A stretch of 64,000 nt of DNA from Ardenticatenaceae bacterium (GTDB taxonomy: Bacteria > Chloroflexota > Anaerolineae > Promineifilales > Promineifilaceae): contig JACKBR010000010.1 of NCBI GenBank assembly GCA_020634495.1, forward strand, positions 50,205-114,204, written 5' to 3'. Below are positions 44,381 through 54,327 of this stretch, piece by piece. The notes beneath the pieces were generated by a model, which was not told where the DNA came from, did no database searches, and saw nothing but the letters and a program-made list of their open reading frames with translations. The position numbers were made by a program, and so were the translations under genes. The stretch's first letter is position 1. Each line of letters opens with the position of its first letter.

Positions 44381-45157
44381 TTATAATTTGCTTTTTATCA
44401 GATTCTGCACGGCCGTTTCAAATCGTGTGTCTGGTGAAAAATCCAGGTGCAGGCGCTGCACGACGGCCGTTCGCGCTTTGAGATATGCTTGCAAAAGTTG
44501 ATCCAGATGAACGGCCGTTCCTTTTGTGTCCTGGTTAAACTGGGCACGCAGCAGGGGCTGACGGGCCGGGTCTTCTGGTGGCAGGATGTGCAGCAAGGGC
44601 GGCAGGGTAAAGTGCAGCAGTTCCAAATAAATGGTGAACGGCTTGTCAGCATCGCCGCGCAGCAGCAGCCGGAAGGCATCCCACAGCATTACCCAAAAGC
44701 GTTCATCCAGGGCGGCCAGTTCGGCAGCGCTGAGGCGCGGCTGAGGCAGCAGGGCGCGGGCACAGGCGTCCTGGTACTGGTCGGCCCAGCCGTCGTGGTC
44801 TTTCAGGATGCGGATGTCGCGGTCCCACGGGTTTGGCTGTAGCTCGCTTTGCAGCTCGTAGCGGTAGTCGGCTTTGGTGCCGTTGCTGTAGAGGGCGATG
44901 TGGAAATACGGCCGTACATGCGCCGCATCAAACGACTTGGCAGGCACATACTGCATCACCGACTGAGCAAATTCGCGCCGCTGCCGCCAGGCCCGTTCGC
45001 GGGCAGCTTCGTCGGCAAACACCAGGGCCACATCCATGTCGGAATAGGGGTCATTTTGGCGACGGCCGTACGACCCCGCCAAAAAGCAGGCCACAATGTC
45101 CCCTTCGCTCATCACCCGCTGCTGCAACCGCACCAGCACACGTTCTTGTTCAAACAT
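44381..45157 (-). CDS. Nucleotidyltransferase-domain protein
   Basis: 258 residues. DNA-polymerase-beta-type nucleotidyltransferase motif: CFLAGSYGRRQNDPYSDMDV ALVF, with the GS and D-x-D active site. A helical C-terminal part (about 140-258) includes LDERFWVMLWDAFRLLL. This design is shared by aminoglycoside adenylyltransferase-like and uncharacterised MNT-like proteins; no substrate can be named. First gene of the AcnX-lasso transcript, 54 bases before AcnX. Divergent from the DUF4332 gene at 45311, with an operator-like palindrome in between. Confidence 0.8.
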   Translation of the reverse strand: MFEQERVLVRLQQRVMSEGDIVACFLAGSYGRRQNDPYSDMDVALVFADEAARERAWRQRREFAQSVMQYVPAKSFDAAHVRPYFHIALYSNGTKADYRYELQSELQPNPWDRDIRILKDHDGWADQYQDACARALLPQPRLSAAELAALDERFWVMLWDAFRLLLRGDADKPFTIYLELLHFTLPPLLHILPPEDPARQPLLRAQFNQDTKGTAVHLDQLLQAYLKARTAVVQRLHLDFSPDTRFETAVQNLIKSKL

Positions 45158-45246
45158 AAATTACACACTCCTGGCACAGATTATACCGAAGCGTAAGGAT
45201 GGCGTGTAGGGAAGAGTTTATGGGCTGTCAGCTGGCGGATGGTGAT

Positions 45247-45271
45247 GGCAATTTTGTATACTGTAATTGCC
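45247..45271 (+). promoter_or_regulatory. Palindromic operator around a -10 box
   Basis: GGCAATT and AATTGCC are perfect 7-base inverted repeats separated by 11 bases. The centre holds TATACT (45257-45262), a -10 box seen also at 12422 and 16142. It lies 40-64 bases before the DUF4332 start. A repressor bound here would block the promoter; no regulator gene is adjacent. Confidence 0.45.
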
Positions 45272-45310
45272 GTACACGCTGGGCGTTTTGTCCAAAGGTA
45301 AAAGGGAGTC

Positions 45311-46009
45311 ATGAATGAAGCTGGATTTGAACAATTTTTAAAGAAAGCAGGTAAAAAACCTCATGTCATTGATGGATTGGTTCGTCAAGTTCTGGCAGCG
45401 GAAGCCTACTTTCAGGAACAACAGCAAGCCTCGTTAGCGGATGTTACCGCGCAGCAAATTCGGAATTACGGGGAAATCTTGTCCCACAAGGAGCGCAAAG
45501 CACGAATGCGTGGCCTCTCTCTTTATTTTAGCTTTAGTGGCCAGGCTGCTTTAGCCAAAGCCGCCAGCGATATTCGTGAGGCCGGAATTGCCAAGACCCG
45601 GCGCGGTTTTAAGCTCCGCAGCTTTCGCGGCGTTCAGGTAGATGCCGTGAAAAAGCTGGAAAGCTTGGGGATCGTCACCGTTGCTGATTTGCTGGCTGCT
45701 GGAAAAACGCCACAGGCTCGTAAGCATCTGGCGGAAGAGGCCGCCGTGTCATCTGACATCCTGTTGGAGTTGGTTAAACTCTCAGATTTGTCTCGATTGG
45801 GGGCGGTAAAAAGTGTTCGTGCTCGCCTTTATTACGATGCGGGCCTGGACACGCCTGACAAGTTTACAGAATGGGAACCAGAAGCGCTGCGCCAGATGCT
45901 GGTCAAATTTGTAGAAGCTACCAATTTTGACGGTATTGCCCCGCTGCCTAAAGAATTACGAAATGCAATTGCCAAAGCTCACAAATTGCCAAAGATTATT
46001 TCTTATTGA
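45311..46009 (+). CDS. DUF4332-type helix-hairpin-helix protein
   Basis: 232 residues. Two helical-hairpin-like units: VDAVKKLESLGIVTVADLLA and LGAVKSVRARLYYDAGLDTP, then KFTEWEPEALRQMLVKF, typical of DUF4332 proteins whose role is unknown. N-terminal helix QFLKKAGKKPHVIDGLVRQ. No membrane segment, unlike the two HHH proteins at 33868 and 34340. Downstream gene begins 52 bases on. Confidence 0.75.
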   Translation: MNEAGFEQFLKKAGKKPHVIDGLVRQVLAAEAYFQEQQQASLADVTAQQIRNYGEILSHKERKARMRGLSLYFSFSGQAALAKAASDIREAGIAKTRRGFKLRSFRGVQVDAVKKLESLGIVTVADLLAAGKTPQARKHLAEEAAVSSDILLELVKLSDLSRLGAVKSVRARLYYDAGLDTPDKFTEWEPEALRQMLVKFVEATNFDGIAPLPKELRNAIAKAHKLPKIISY

Positions 46010-46061
46010 GGATAACGTCTGAACTGCCTGCGAGAGCTATATTTTGTATTTTGGAGGAAAA

Positions 46062-46946
46062 ATGAACGAATTGCGGGTAAAAACGAATCAAATCGAAATG
46101 CAAATTCGAGAGTATGAACATGGAGGAGAAGCCATCATTTTCCTGCACTTTAGTGGGGCAAACTTAATGATGTGGCAGCGCGTCGTGCCAACTTTTCAAG
46201 ATCGGTTTCGCCTCATCCTGGTAGATTTAAGAGGGCATGGCAAATCCGATAAGCCGGACAGCGGCTACCATATGGATGAGATGGCTCGTGATGTTGAGGG
46301 GATAATGCAGCAGCTCAACCTGGAAAGCGCTCATATTGTTGGCAGCTCGTTGGGCGCGGAAGTGGGGCTTAGCCTGGCGGCCAACTATCCAGAAAGGGTG
46401 CGTTCGCTTGTCTGTGATGGCGCGTTGAGCAGTGAATTTGGGCCTTATGGCACCTGGGAAGGCTCTGAGGCAGAATTTGAAGAGCATGTTGCCAGCCAGC
46501 TAGAAAGAATTCGTGACGCTCCCGAACTTTTCTTCCCCTCGATTGAGGCTTTTGTGGCGGATCGACGCCAGCTTTTTGAAAAGTATGATTGGTGGAATGA
46601 ATGGCACGAAACGGCCGTTCGCTACGATGCGTACAAATTAGCCGAAGGTAAATATCGGAAAAGCTTTGGTAAAAAAGCCAACGAAAACTACATGAGCCAC
46701 TATTTTTATTATCGCTTTGAAGAGTACTACCCAAAGGTGACCTGCCCTGTGTTGATGCTGGCTGAAAAAGAAGCCGACGATGCCCGCGAAATAGCAGCGA
46801 TGGAAGGCCTTTGTCAATTAGCTGGGCGAGGGGAGATTGCCAAAATTAGCGGCTGGGCCCATCCTTATTGCTGGTTTTTGCAGCCGGAAGAGGCGAGTGA
46901 AGCCATTATCAACTTCCTTGGTCGGGTGGCTTCCGCCAGGGTCTGA
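46062..46946 (+). CDS. Alpha/beta hydrolase
   Basis: 294 residues from ATG 46062, after TTGGAGGAAAA. Fold signatures: IIFLHFSGANLMMW (oxyanion loop), RLILVDLRGHGKSDKP, and the nucleophile elbow GSSLGAEVG (Ser in G-x-S-x-G). The His of the triad is probably in SGWAHPYCW. Generic hydrolase or esterase; substrate unknown. Same strand as the DUF4332 gene. Confidence 0.85.
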   Translation: MNELRVKTNQIEMQIREYEHGGEAIIFLHFSGANLMMWQRVVPTFQDRFRLILVDLRGHGKSDKPDSGYHMDEMARDVEGIMQQLNLESAHIVGSSLGAEVGLSLAANYPERVRSLVCDGALSSEFGPYGTWEGSEAEFEEHVASQLERIRDAPELFFPSIEAFVADRRQLFEKYDWWNEWHETAVRYDAYKLAEGKYRKSFGKKANENYMSHYFYYRFEEYYPKVTCPVLMLAEKEADDAREIAAMEGLCQLAGRGEIAKISGWAHPYCWFLQPEEASEAIINFLGRVASARV

Positions 46947-46965
46947 AACGGCCGTTTCCCAACGA

Positions 46966-47736
46966 TTAGTTTGGCTGTCGTAGCTGATGATTTGGCGTGA
47001 TGAACTGCCGCTGGGTGAGCCAGGCAGCCGCCAGCCCGGTGAAGGCCGCTGCCCCGATGAGCATGTACATGACAATAATTTGCAGTTGAACCGCTTCTAG
47101 CGGCGATGCGCCAGCCAAAATCATGCCCGTCATTGCGCCGGGCAGCTGGATGAGCCCCACAGTTTTGGTGGTGTCGATGATGGGCGTCATGCCGCTTTGC
47201 AGGGCGATTTTTAAGTAAGGAGCCAGGGCCTGCCTGCCGGTGGCTCCCAGCGCCAGCGCCGCCTCAATTTCCGCCCGTCGCGCCTCAATTTCGTCCTGAA
47301 TGCGGCGCATCACCAGGGTACACACGTTCATCGAGTTGCCAATTACCATGCCCGCGATGGGGATGGTTTGCTGGGCAGTGAATTGGAAAATGCCTAAACC
47401 AACCAGCAACCCAAGCGTGAGCAGCGCCCCAATGCTAATGGCGCTAAGAGCGACCCGGCGCGCATGAGGCACCCCGACGGCTCGCGTGCCGGAGGTGTGC
47501 CCGGCAATGGCCACCATCACGCCAATGATCAGCAAAATGGCTGCTGGATGATCGGCGGCAAAGATGAGATCGAGGGCAAAGCCGATGGCGATGAGCTGCA
47601 CAAAGGCGCGGGCAGTGGCAATGAGCATTTGCCGTTCTAGATTGACCGCCTGCCAGCGGGAAATGAGGGCGGCAAACAGCACCAGGGCCAGGGCGGCCAG
47701 CACGCGGCTAATTTCAGTCAGGGCAAATGAGTCCAT
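46966..47736 (-). CDS. ABC transporter permease, FetB/UPF0014 family
   Basis: 256 residues from ATG 47736; the frame is open further upstream but overlaps the ATPase gene there. Seven or so membrane segments. Family marks: PIAGMVIGNSMNVCTLVMRR and GMTPIIDTTKTVGLIQLPGA. FetB of E. coli with FetA exports iron. The start overlaps the stop of the ATPase gene by one base (TAATG), so translation is coupled. Substrate inferred from family only. Confidence 0.88.
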   Translation of the reverse strand: MDSFALTEISRVLAALALVLFAALISRWQAVNLERQMLIATARAFVQLIAIGFALDLIFAADHPAAILLIIGVMVAIAGHTSGTRAVGVPHARRVALSAISIGALLTLGLLVGLGIFQFTAQQTIPIAGMVIGNSMNVCTLVMRRIQDEIEARRAEIEAALALGATGRQALAPYLKIALQSGMTPIIDTTKTVGLIQLPGAMTGMILAGASPLEAVQLQIIVMYMLIGAAAFTGLAAAWLTQRQFITPNHQLRQPN

Positions 47737-48470
47737 TACGAATTTTCCAACTCTCCGGCGGCGAATGAGGCAGTTAGATGTTCGCTGCCGGGTCTGAAAA
47801 CGTGTTCGGGGGTGCCTTCGTCGGCGATACGGCCGTTCAGCAACAAGTAAATTCGGTCGGCCACCACCTTGGCCTCCGCCACATTGTGCGTGACCCACAG
47901 CACCGTCAGCCCCAGCGTGTCGCGCAGCCGCAAGATGGCCTGCTCGATGTGGCGCTGGGCGGCAGGGTCCAACGCGCTCGTCGGTTCATCCATCAGCAGC
48001 GTGTCTGGCTGGTTGGCCAGGGCACGCGCCAAGGAAACGCGCTGGGCCTCCCCGCCGGAAAGCTCGGTCACCGGGCGGTGAGCGTAGGTGGGCGGCAAAT
48101 CGGCCAGGGTTAATAATTGTTCGATTGCTGTGGCTGAAACTGTATTTTGCCGCAAAGCTGGGCCATATTGGATGTTTTCGGCGACGGTGCCAGGAAAAAG
48201 GGCCGGTTTTTGAAACACCATGCCAACCTGGCAACGCAGGGCCAGCACATCAAGTTGGTGAATGTCCTGGCCGTTGTGGAAAATGGTTTTGGGGGGTGGT
48301 TCCGTCAGGCGGTTCAGGCAGCGCAGCAGGCTGCTTTTACCGCTGCCGCTAGGCCCAAGCAAGCAAACAATTTCGCCTGGTTGAATGTGGAGGCTGACGT
48401 CTGTGAGAATGGAACGGCCGTTTCGTTCCAATGACAGCGCACTAACCCAAAAGCGGGAATCTTTTTGCAT
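47736..48470 (-). CDS. ABC transporter ATPase, FetA-like
   Basis: 244 residues. Walker A GPSGSGKSS, Q-loop VGMVFQKPALFPG, signature LSGGEAQRVSLARALA, Walker B LLMDEPTSALD, H-loop WVTHN. Its partner is the FetB-like permease immediately downstream. Together they form a two-gene exporter similar to FetAB. Upstream of it is a 57-base gap to the PAP2-like gene. Confidence 0.92.
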   Translation of the reverse strand: MQKDSRFWVSALSLERNGRSILTDVSLHIQPGEIVCLLGPSGSGKSSLLRCLNRLTEPPPKTIFHNGQDIHQLDVLALRCQVGMVFQKPALFPGTVAENIQYGPALRQNTVSATAIEQLLTLADLPPTYAHRPVTELSGGEAQRVSLARALANQPDTLLMDEPTSALDPAAQRHIEQAILRLRDTLGLTVLWVTHNVAEAKVVADRIYLLLNGRIADEGTPEHVFRPGSEHLTASFAAGELENS

Positions 48471-48527
48471 GAGATTATTGTCCGCTAATCAGCAAAATGT
48501 GCGAAATCTGCGGATTAAATACCTGGA

Positions 48528-49160
48528 TCAGGCAACAAAGCAGCCAAACGGCACCAGAATGAGGACTACGGCCGTACCCAGCGCCAACCCGGCCACGACC
48601 TGAGCGGGCGTATGTCTTTTGAGGAATAGTCGCACCCAGCAAACAGAACCCACCAAAGGAATGCCAACCAGCAGGCCAGTTGGCCAACCAAACACCAATC
48701 CCACCAGCACCGTGCTGGCAATTGCGCCAGTCGCGTGCAAACTGATGAGCCAAAAGTGGTTTATCACCGTGAGCGCGGTTAGTTCAATGACGTTGAACAG
48801 CGCCAGGCAGCGCAGCAGCTCTGGCCCGCCAAACCCGGCAATGAGGCCGTAGGCAATCCCGGCAAACAAAATGGCGGACAGGTAGGGGATGTTGCGTTCG
48901 CGGGTGTTGCTCATGTGCAGTTCGGCAATGCGGCCTGTCTTGAGCAGGTAAACGACCACCAAAATGGGGGCCAACGAGACGAGCAAACCGTAAACGGCCG
49001 CCCACAAGAAACCGGCCCAACCAGGCAGCGCATACAGGCCAAAAGCCAGGCCCACCACCGCAAACATCACTGGCGGGCTTACTACATTGGAGTAAATGCG
49101 AGCCGCTTTAACAAATCCGGTACGGTTTTTTTCCAGCAGATCGAGGGGGAGCTTTTTCAT
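48528..49160 (-). CDS. PAP2-like integral membrane protein
   Basis: 210 residues from ATG 49160; a frame with 13 more residues begins in repeat DNA and is disregarded. Five or six membrane segments. NTRERNIPYLSAIL, FWLISLHATGAIAS (Ser-x-x-His) and LFLKRHTPAQVVAGLALG resemble the C2 and C3 phosphatase motifs of the PAP2 superfamily; the first motif is weak. Possibly undecaprenyl- or phosphatidate-phosphatase, not certain. Next upstream on the same strand is sahH, separated by a palindromic cassette. Confidence 0.7.
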   Translation of the reverse strand: MKKLPLDLLEKNRTGFVKAARIYSNVVSPPVMFAVVGLAFGLYALPGWAGFLWAAVYGLLVSLAPILVVVYLLKTGRIAELHMSNTRERNIPYLSAILFAGIAYGLIAGFGGPELLRCLALFNVIELTALTVINHFWLISLHATGAIASTVLVGLVFGWPTGLLVGIPLVGSVCWVRLFLKRHTPAQVVAGLALGTAVVLILVPFGCFVA

Positions 49161-49260
49161 GAGAAGGGGTGACAAGGTGAACGGGTGACAAGGTGACAAG
49201 GTGATAGCCCATCACCCGTTCACCTGCGTTCTCAGAACGCAATCACCCGTTCACCCCTTC
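49161..49260. repeat. Word-type palindromic element, GGGTGACAAGGTGA type
   Basis: Ends are GAAGGGGTGA and TCACCCCTTC, perfect 10-base inverted repeats. Left arm repeats GGGTGACAAGGTGAAC; right arm repeats ATCACCCGTTCACC. An inner GCGTTCTCAGAACGC palindrome is present. Fills the gap between sahH and the PAP2-like gene. Confidence 0.7.
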
Positions 49261-49264
49261 AAAA

Positions 49265-50600
<1,336 letters not shown>

Positions 50601-50612
<12 letters not shown>

Positions 50613-51557
50613 AACATCCAATGCCCCGTCGTCGTCAAAATTTTGGCGAAAACGAGCCACAAATTCCTGCGGTGAATAGTGATGGTTCTGCGTGCCCATT
50701 TGCTCTAAAACATAAGTGGCAGCTAATGAGCCCATCCGTCCGGCGATTTCCCAGGGCAGGCCCAGCTGCATACCGCGCATCAGGCCAGCGCGGAACGCAT
50801 CGCCTGCGCCAGTGGGATCGGTGATGGCTGTTGGCCGTACGGCCGGGATGCGAATCTCCTGGCCATTGATGACCAATCGAGCCCCTTCCCCAGCCAGCGT
50901 AACGAGCAAACTGCCCACACGCTGTAAAAGCTGGCCTTCGTTTAGCCCCGTTTTTTCCTGGATCAGCTGATGCTCGTATTCGTTAACGGTGAGCATGTGT
51001 GCCCCGTTCAGGCCGTGCAGCAGTTCCTCGCCGCTAAAGCGGGCAGCTTGCTGGCTGGGGTCGTAAATGAAGGGGATTTTTAGCTGGCGGCACTCATCTG
51101 CGTACTTGCTCATGGCGTCTGGCGCGTTGGGGGAGATGATGGCCAGATCGGCATCGGCGGCCTGTTGGGCAAAGCTGAGGCGGGCGGCGTGGGCCATCGC
51201 CCCAGTGTAAAAGCTGGCAATCTGATTTTGCGCCTGGTCGGTGTTGACAAAAAATGAGGCACAAAAATCGTTTTCAATTTCCACGATGGCGGAGGTGTCA
51301 ACCCCGTGGCTTTCTAGCCAGGTGCGGTAGTCGCCAAAGTCTTGTCCAGCGGTGGCCATGACGCTGGGACGGCCGCCTAGCAGAGCCAGCGTGTAGGCAA
51401 TGTTGGGAGCGGTGCCGCCGCGCTGCCGGTTGAGCGAATCTACCAAAAAGCTGAGGCTAACGGTGTGAAGTTGGTCGGCCACCAGCGAGTCGGTAAACTT
51501 GCCGGGAAACGACATGAGATAATCGTAAGCAATGGAGCCTGTTACTACTATTTTCAT
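50601..51557 (-). CDS. PfkB family sugar/nucleoside kinase, probably adenosine kinase-like
   Basis: 318 residues. PfkB signature 2 is DPTGAGDAFRAGLMRG with catalytic Asp; the N-terminal RQRGGTAPNIAYTLALLGG is the first glycine motif. The VTGSIAYDYLMSFPGKF start and the pairing with ahcY suggest adenosine as substrate, as in some archaeal-type kinases, but ribokinase-like alternatives remain. The C-terminus LIT and the stop are in repeat DNA. The upstream gap to the GT2 gene is only 39 bases. Confidence 0.88.
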
Positions 51558-51580
51558 ATTAATTCGACACTTTTTTGGAT

Positions 51581-51606
51581 TTTGTGTATCCGCAGATTAC
51601 GCAGAT
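51581..51606. repeat. Word ATCCGCAGATTACGCAGATTT at GT2 3' end
   Basis: The word reads ATCCGCAGATTACGCAGA and onward. Its reverse complement occurs at 60759-60779. It includes the stop codon and the last residues (EKSA) of the GT2 gene. Confidence 0.5.
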
Positions 51607-52346
51607 TTTTCTGCAAGTTTTTTATTGGTCCCCGTGGCTTTTTTTAGCGTTGGGCTAAGTTTCAAGCGGTCGCGCAGCATGGTCATGATAATTTTGAAGC
51701 CATCGGCGACGGTGATTTTTTTGCCTTCGGCGTAGGTGCGTGGATCGTAGTTGATGGGCACTTCGACGATGTTGTGGCCGCTGAGCAGCACTTTGTTGGT
51801 TAGCTCGAACTCCAGGTTGAAGCCGGTGAGCGTGAGGTGGAGCGATTTGGCCACATCAGCCCGCACCATTTTGGTGCCGGTGCCTACGTCGGTGAGTTTG
51901 CTGCCAAAGAGCAGGTTGGTGATGAAGGTCCAGACGCGCACGCCCAGGTAAGCGTGGGCATATTCGTATTTGACATCGCCACCCAGAATACGTGAGCCGT
52001 AAACGGCCGTTGCCCCTGTTTCCTCTACTTTGCGGCAAAATTTTGGATGTTCGGCCGGATCATACTCTTTGTCGGCGTCCTGAATAATCATGTAATCGCC
52101 GCTAATGTTTTTGATGCCGGTGCGAATGGACATGCCTTTGCCCATGTTGCGCTCGTGGTAAATTACTTTGATTTCCGGATCATCAATTTTTTGCAGCAGC
52201 TCGCGGGTGCCGTCGGTGGAAAAGTTGTCCACAACGATAATTTCCCGCGTCCAGCCCTTGCCCAAATCCACCGCCTGGGTGCGGGCAATGACATCTTGAA
52301 TGGTTGCAATTTCGTTGTAGCAACAAATAATGACTGATAATTTCAT
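51597..52346 (-). CDS. GT2 family glycosyltransferase (dolichyl-P glucosyl/mannosyltransferase-like)
   Basis: 249 residues from ATG 52346; another ATG two codons upstream is possible. GT-A fold: LSVIICCYNEIATIQDVIAR, DNFSTDGTRELL, GKGMSIRTGIKNISGDY with IIQDADKEYDPAE as the DxD metal site, and LFGSKLTDVGTGTKMVRADV. No C-terminal membrane domain, so a cytoplasmic or peripheral enzyme transferring a sugar to polyprenyl phosphate or a glycan. The last residues and stop are formed by a repeat word. Confidence 0.9.
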   Translation of the reverse strand: MKLSVIICCYNEIATIQDVIARTQAVDLGKGWTREIIVVDNFSTDGTRELLQKIDDPEIKVIYHERNMGKGMSIRTGIKNISGDYMIIQDADKEYDPAEHPKFCRKVEETGATAVYGSRILGGDVKYEYAHAYLGVRVWTFITNLLFGSKLTDVGTGTKMVRADVAKSLHLTLTGFNLEFELTNKVLLSGHNIVEVPINYDPRTYAEGKKITVADGFKIIMTMLRDRLKLSPTLKKATGTNKKLAEKSA

Positions 52347-52520
52347 ACGCATGAAAGGTTGGTAAACCACCGCGCTGGGGCCTACCAACCTTGCTCCTAG
52401 TTCTTCTTATACTATTGAAAACAGAAGGGCAATTATAACAGCCAATTATCCAATGGCGAATTTGAGATTTTGCGAATTATTTACAGAGAATCAAAATCAG
52501 CACGTTTGAATATGATCGCC

Positions 52521-52850
52521 TTACGACAAACTTAGAAATGAAGCATCTTTATCTTTGTAGAATTTCTGGATCGTATCGAAATTTGCCCGAAGTACGTGTT
52601 CTACATCAGCGGTTGAGCAATTCCCTAAGCGGAGCCAAACAACTTTAGGCGGAAAGCCATACAAGAAGCTTCTCTGATGAAAGTCAGAATCTTTTGAAAC
52701 AATCATCAAGCCATTGTTTTTGGCATAGTCCCAAATAGCGGGATCACTGGCAGCTTCTAAACCAATGCCCCGTACATGTTCAGACTCAGGAAAGAAATCT
52801 GTCAATCGCTGGACAAGTTTGTATGAGAGGTTTTGGTCAAATAACAGTTT
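52521..52850 (-). CDS. DUF5615 PIN-like toxin
   Basis: 109 residues from the GTG at 52850, which overlaps the TGA of the DUF433 gene (GTGA). Reading further upstream adds only the antitoxin's other frame. KLLFDQNLSYKLVQRLTDFF, SDPAIWDYAKNNGLMIVSKD and SDFHQRS follow the DUF5615 pattern with acidic PIN-like residues. Probable RNase of a type II toxin-antitoxin system. No ACGGCCGT here. Confidence 0.88.
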   Translation of the reverse strand, partial: KLLFDQNLSYKLVQRLTDFFPESEHVRGIGLEAASDPAIWDYAKNNGLMIVSKDSDFHQRSFLYGFPPKVVWLRLGNCSTADVEHVLRANFDTIQKFYKDKDASFLSLS

Positions 52851-53077
52851 CACGAAGCTGGCACGGTAATTAGCTTGCGTTCGCGGTCTGCAGCAAACGC
52901 AAGACAAGCTTTAATATCTTCATGGGTAAGCTCAGGAAAATCATCAATAATTTCCCCTTCGGTCATCCCAGAAGCAAGATATTCGAGTACATCCTGGACA
53001 GTAATTCTCATGCCTCGAATGCAGGGCTTACCACTTCGTTTATCGGGTTCAATCGTAATATAAGCTTGATAGTCCAT
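52850..53077 (-). CDS. DUF433 antitoxin
   Basis: 75 residues. DUF433 pattern: PDKRSGKPCIRGMRITVQDV, LEYLASGMTEGEIIDDFPEL, THEDIKACLAFAADRER. It is the DNA-binding partner of DUF5615 and probably represses its own promoter. The stop overlaps the toxin start by four bases. Upstream of it is the carbonic anhydrase gene, 28 bases away. Confidence 0.9.
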   Translation of the reverse strand: MDYQAYITIEPDKRSGKPCIRGMRITVQDVLEYLASGMTEGEIIDDFPELTHEDIKACLAFAADRERKLITVPAS

Positions 53078-53105
53078 AATTAAGAATTATGGCTGTTTTA
53101 TTGGT

Positions 53106-53732
53106 TCAGTCAAGTGGCGAACGATCAAAAAAGTCAACCTCACCAGTGGCCAATGAATACTCAGCGCCGACCACCAACAAGCCATCATTTAACATCAGGT
53201 TTTCTAAAATGCGGGAGCCGTGGCGCAGGTGGTTAACAGAGGCGCGAACGTTGGCCCGGACGGCATGATGCACCAGGGCGGCTTTGTCGTGGCGCAGGTC
53301 GGTTTCTAGCAGTTCGGCGATGGACGGCCGTATGTAATCCACAATGGCTCGCAGGTTCGGGGATCGTTGGTTGGACGGCCGTTCCAATTCTTCTAAAGTT
53401 GCCAGCACCGCCCCGCAGGTGGAGTGCCCCAAAACCACCACCAGCCGCGTGCCAAACTTTTCGGCGGCAAACTCAATGCTGCCAATGTGTGAAGGTGCCA
53501 CGATATTGCCCGCCACGCGAATGACAAACAGGTCGCCTAAGCCTTGATTGAAAATAATTTCGGCCGGAACCCGTGAATCTGAGCAGCCCAGGATGATGGC
53601 AAAAGGGTTTTGTGCATCAACCAGCTCGCTGCGGCGCTGCTGGCTGTTGAGCAGTCGCTCGTTGGGATCACCCTGCACAAATCGTTGATTGCCTTGTTTT
53701 AGTCGTTCAACTGCTTCTCTAGCTGATACCAT
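53106..53732 (-). CDS. Beta-class carbonic anhydrase
   Basis: 208 residues. Zn site: CSDSRVPAEIIF (Cys, Asp, Arg) and LGHSTCGAVLA (His, Cys). GDLFVIRVAGN is typical. It interconverts CO2 and bicarbonate in the cytoplasm. It sits between two toxin-antitoxin pairs on the same strand, with only 3-28 bases to each neighbour, yet carries two ACGGCCGT octamers and reads as a native gene. Confidence 0.95.
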   Translation of the reverse strand: MVSAREAVERLKQGNQRFVQGDPNERLLNSQQRRSELVDAQNPFAIILGCSDSRVPAEIIFNQGLGDLFVIRVAGNIVAPSHIGSIEFAAEKFGTRLVVVLGHSTCGAVLATLEELERPSNQRSPNLRAIVDYIRPSIAELLETDLRHDKAALVHHAVRANVRASVNHLRHGSRILENLMLNDGLLVVGAEYSLATGEVDFFDRSPLD

Positions 53733-53735
53733 AAT

Positions 53736-53954
53736 TTATGATTCCCAGGCCATCTTTAATTTACGTTGATTCATCGCGCAATCCCGTAAATAGAGGTTGA
53801 TTAAAGTTTGGTAAGGAATGCCCGTTTCTTCTGCCAGAGACTTGAAATAGTTTACTGAATCCCGGTCCAGGCGCATGGTTACTGATTGCTTTAAGTATTT
53901 TGTGTAGGGGTTCTTTTTCCCCTTCATTTTGGCAAAATCGTAATGGTCTCTCAT
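53736..53954 (-). CDS. brnA: BrnA-family antitoxin
   Basis: 72 residues from ATG 53954, which overlaps the BrnT stop (ATGA). DHYDFAKMKGKKNPYTKYLK and SVTMRLDRDSVNYFKSLAEE, the N-terminal and ribbon-helix-helix parts typical of BrnA. It should neutralise BrnT and repress the operon. Three bases separate its stop from the carbonic anhydrase start. Confidence 0.9.
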   Translation of the reverse strand: MRDHYDFAKMKGKKNPYTKYLKQSVTMRLDRDSVNYFKSLAEETGIPYQTLINLYLRDCAMNQRKLKMAWES

Positions 53955-54244
53955 TTTCTTTGACTCCAATAGGCTCGTTCTTCGTCTTTAGTTGCTTTCC
54001 TCGCTGAAATTATTCTTACGATTGTTTCTTCTTTTCTAAAGCAATGGCAAACGACTAAGTTTTTTAGCTTCAGGCTAAGACCAAGTAAGAGAAATCGCTC
54101 TTCGTCTTGTGAATGATCAGGATCATCAAACAAGATAGCAAATTCATCGTAAAATACCGTCTTGGCCTCAGCAAAAGAAATGCCATGTTTGTTCTGATTT
54201 GTATTATCTTTGTTCTTGTCCCACTCAAACTTAAGCTGCTTCAT
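53951..54244 (-). CDS. brnT: BrnT-family toxin
   Basis: 97 residues. FEWDKNKDNTNQNKHGISFA, EAKTVFYDEFAILFDDPDHS, and IVRIISARKATKDEERAYWS match BrnT, a RelE-like ribonuclease toxin. Toxin-first order with overlap is normal for BrnTA. The locus is AT-richer than neighbours and lacks ACGGCCGT, which fits recent gain. Confidence 0.93.
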   Translation of the reverse strand: MKQLKFEWDKNKDNTNQNKHGISFAEAKTVFYDEFAILFDDPDHSQDEERFLLLGLSLKLKNLVVCHCFRKEETIVRIISARKATKDEERAYWSQRK

Positions 54245-54327
54245 ATGTACATTGTATTTATGTTTTTTGGTGGGTCAAGGTTTTCATTAGGTTTGTCACA
54301 AGTTCTAAAGCGAGTAAAGTTGTGGCC

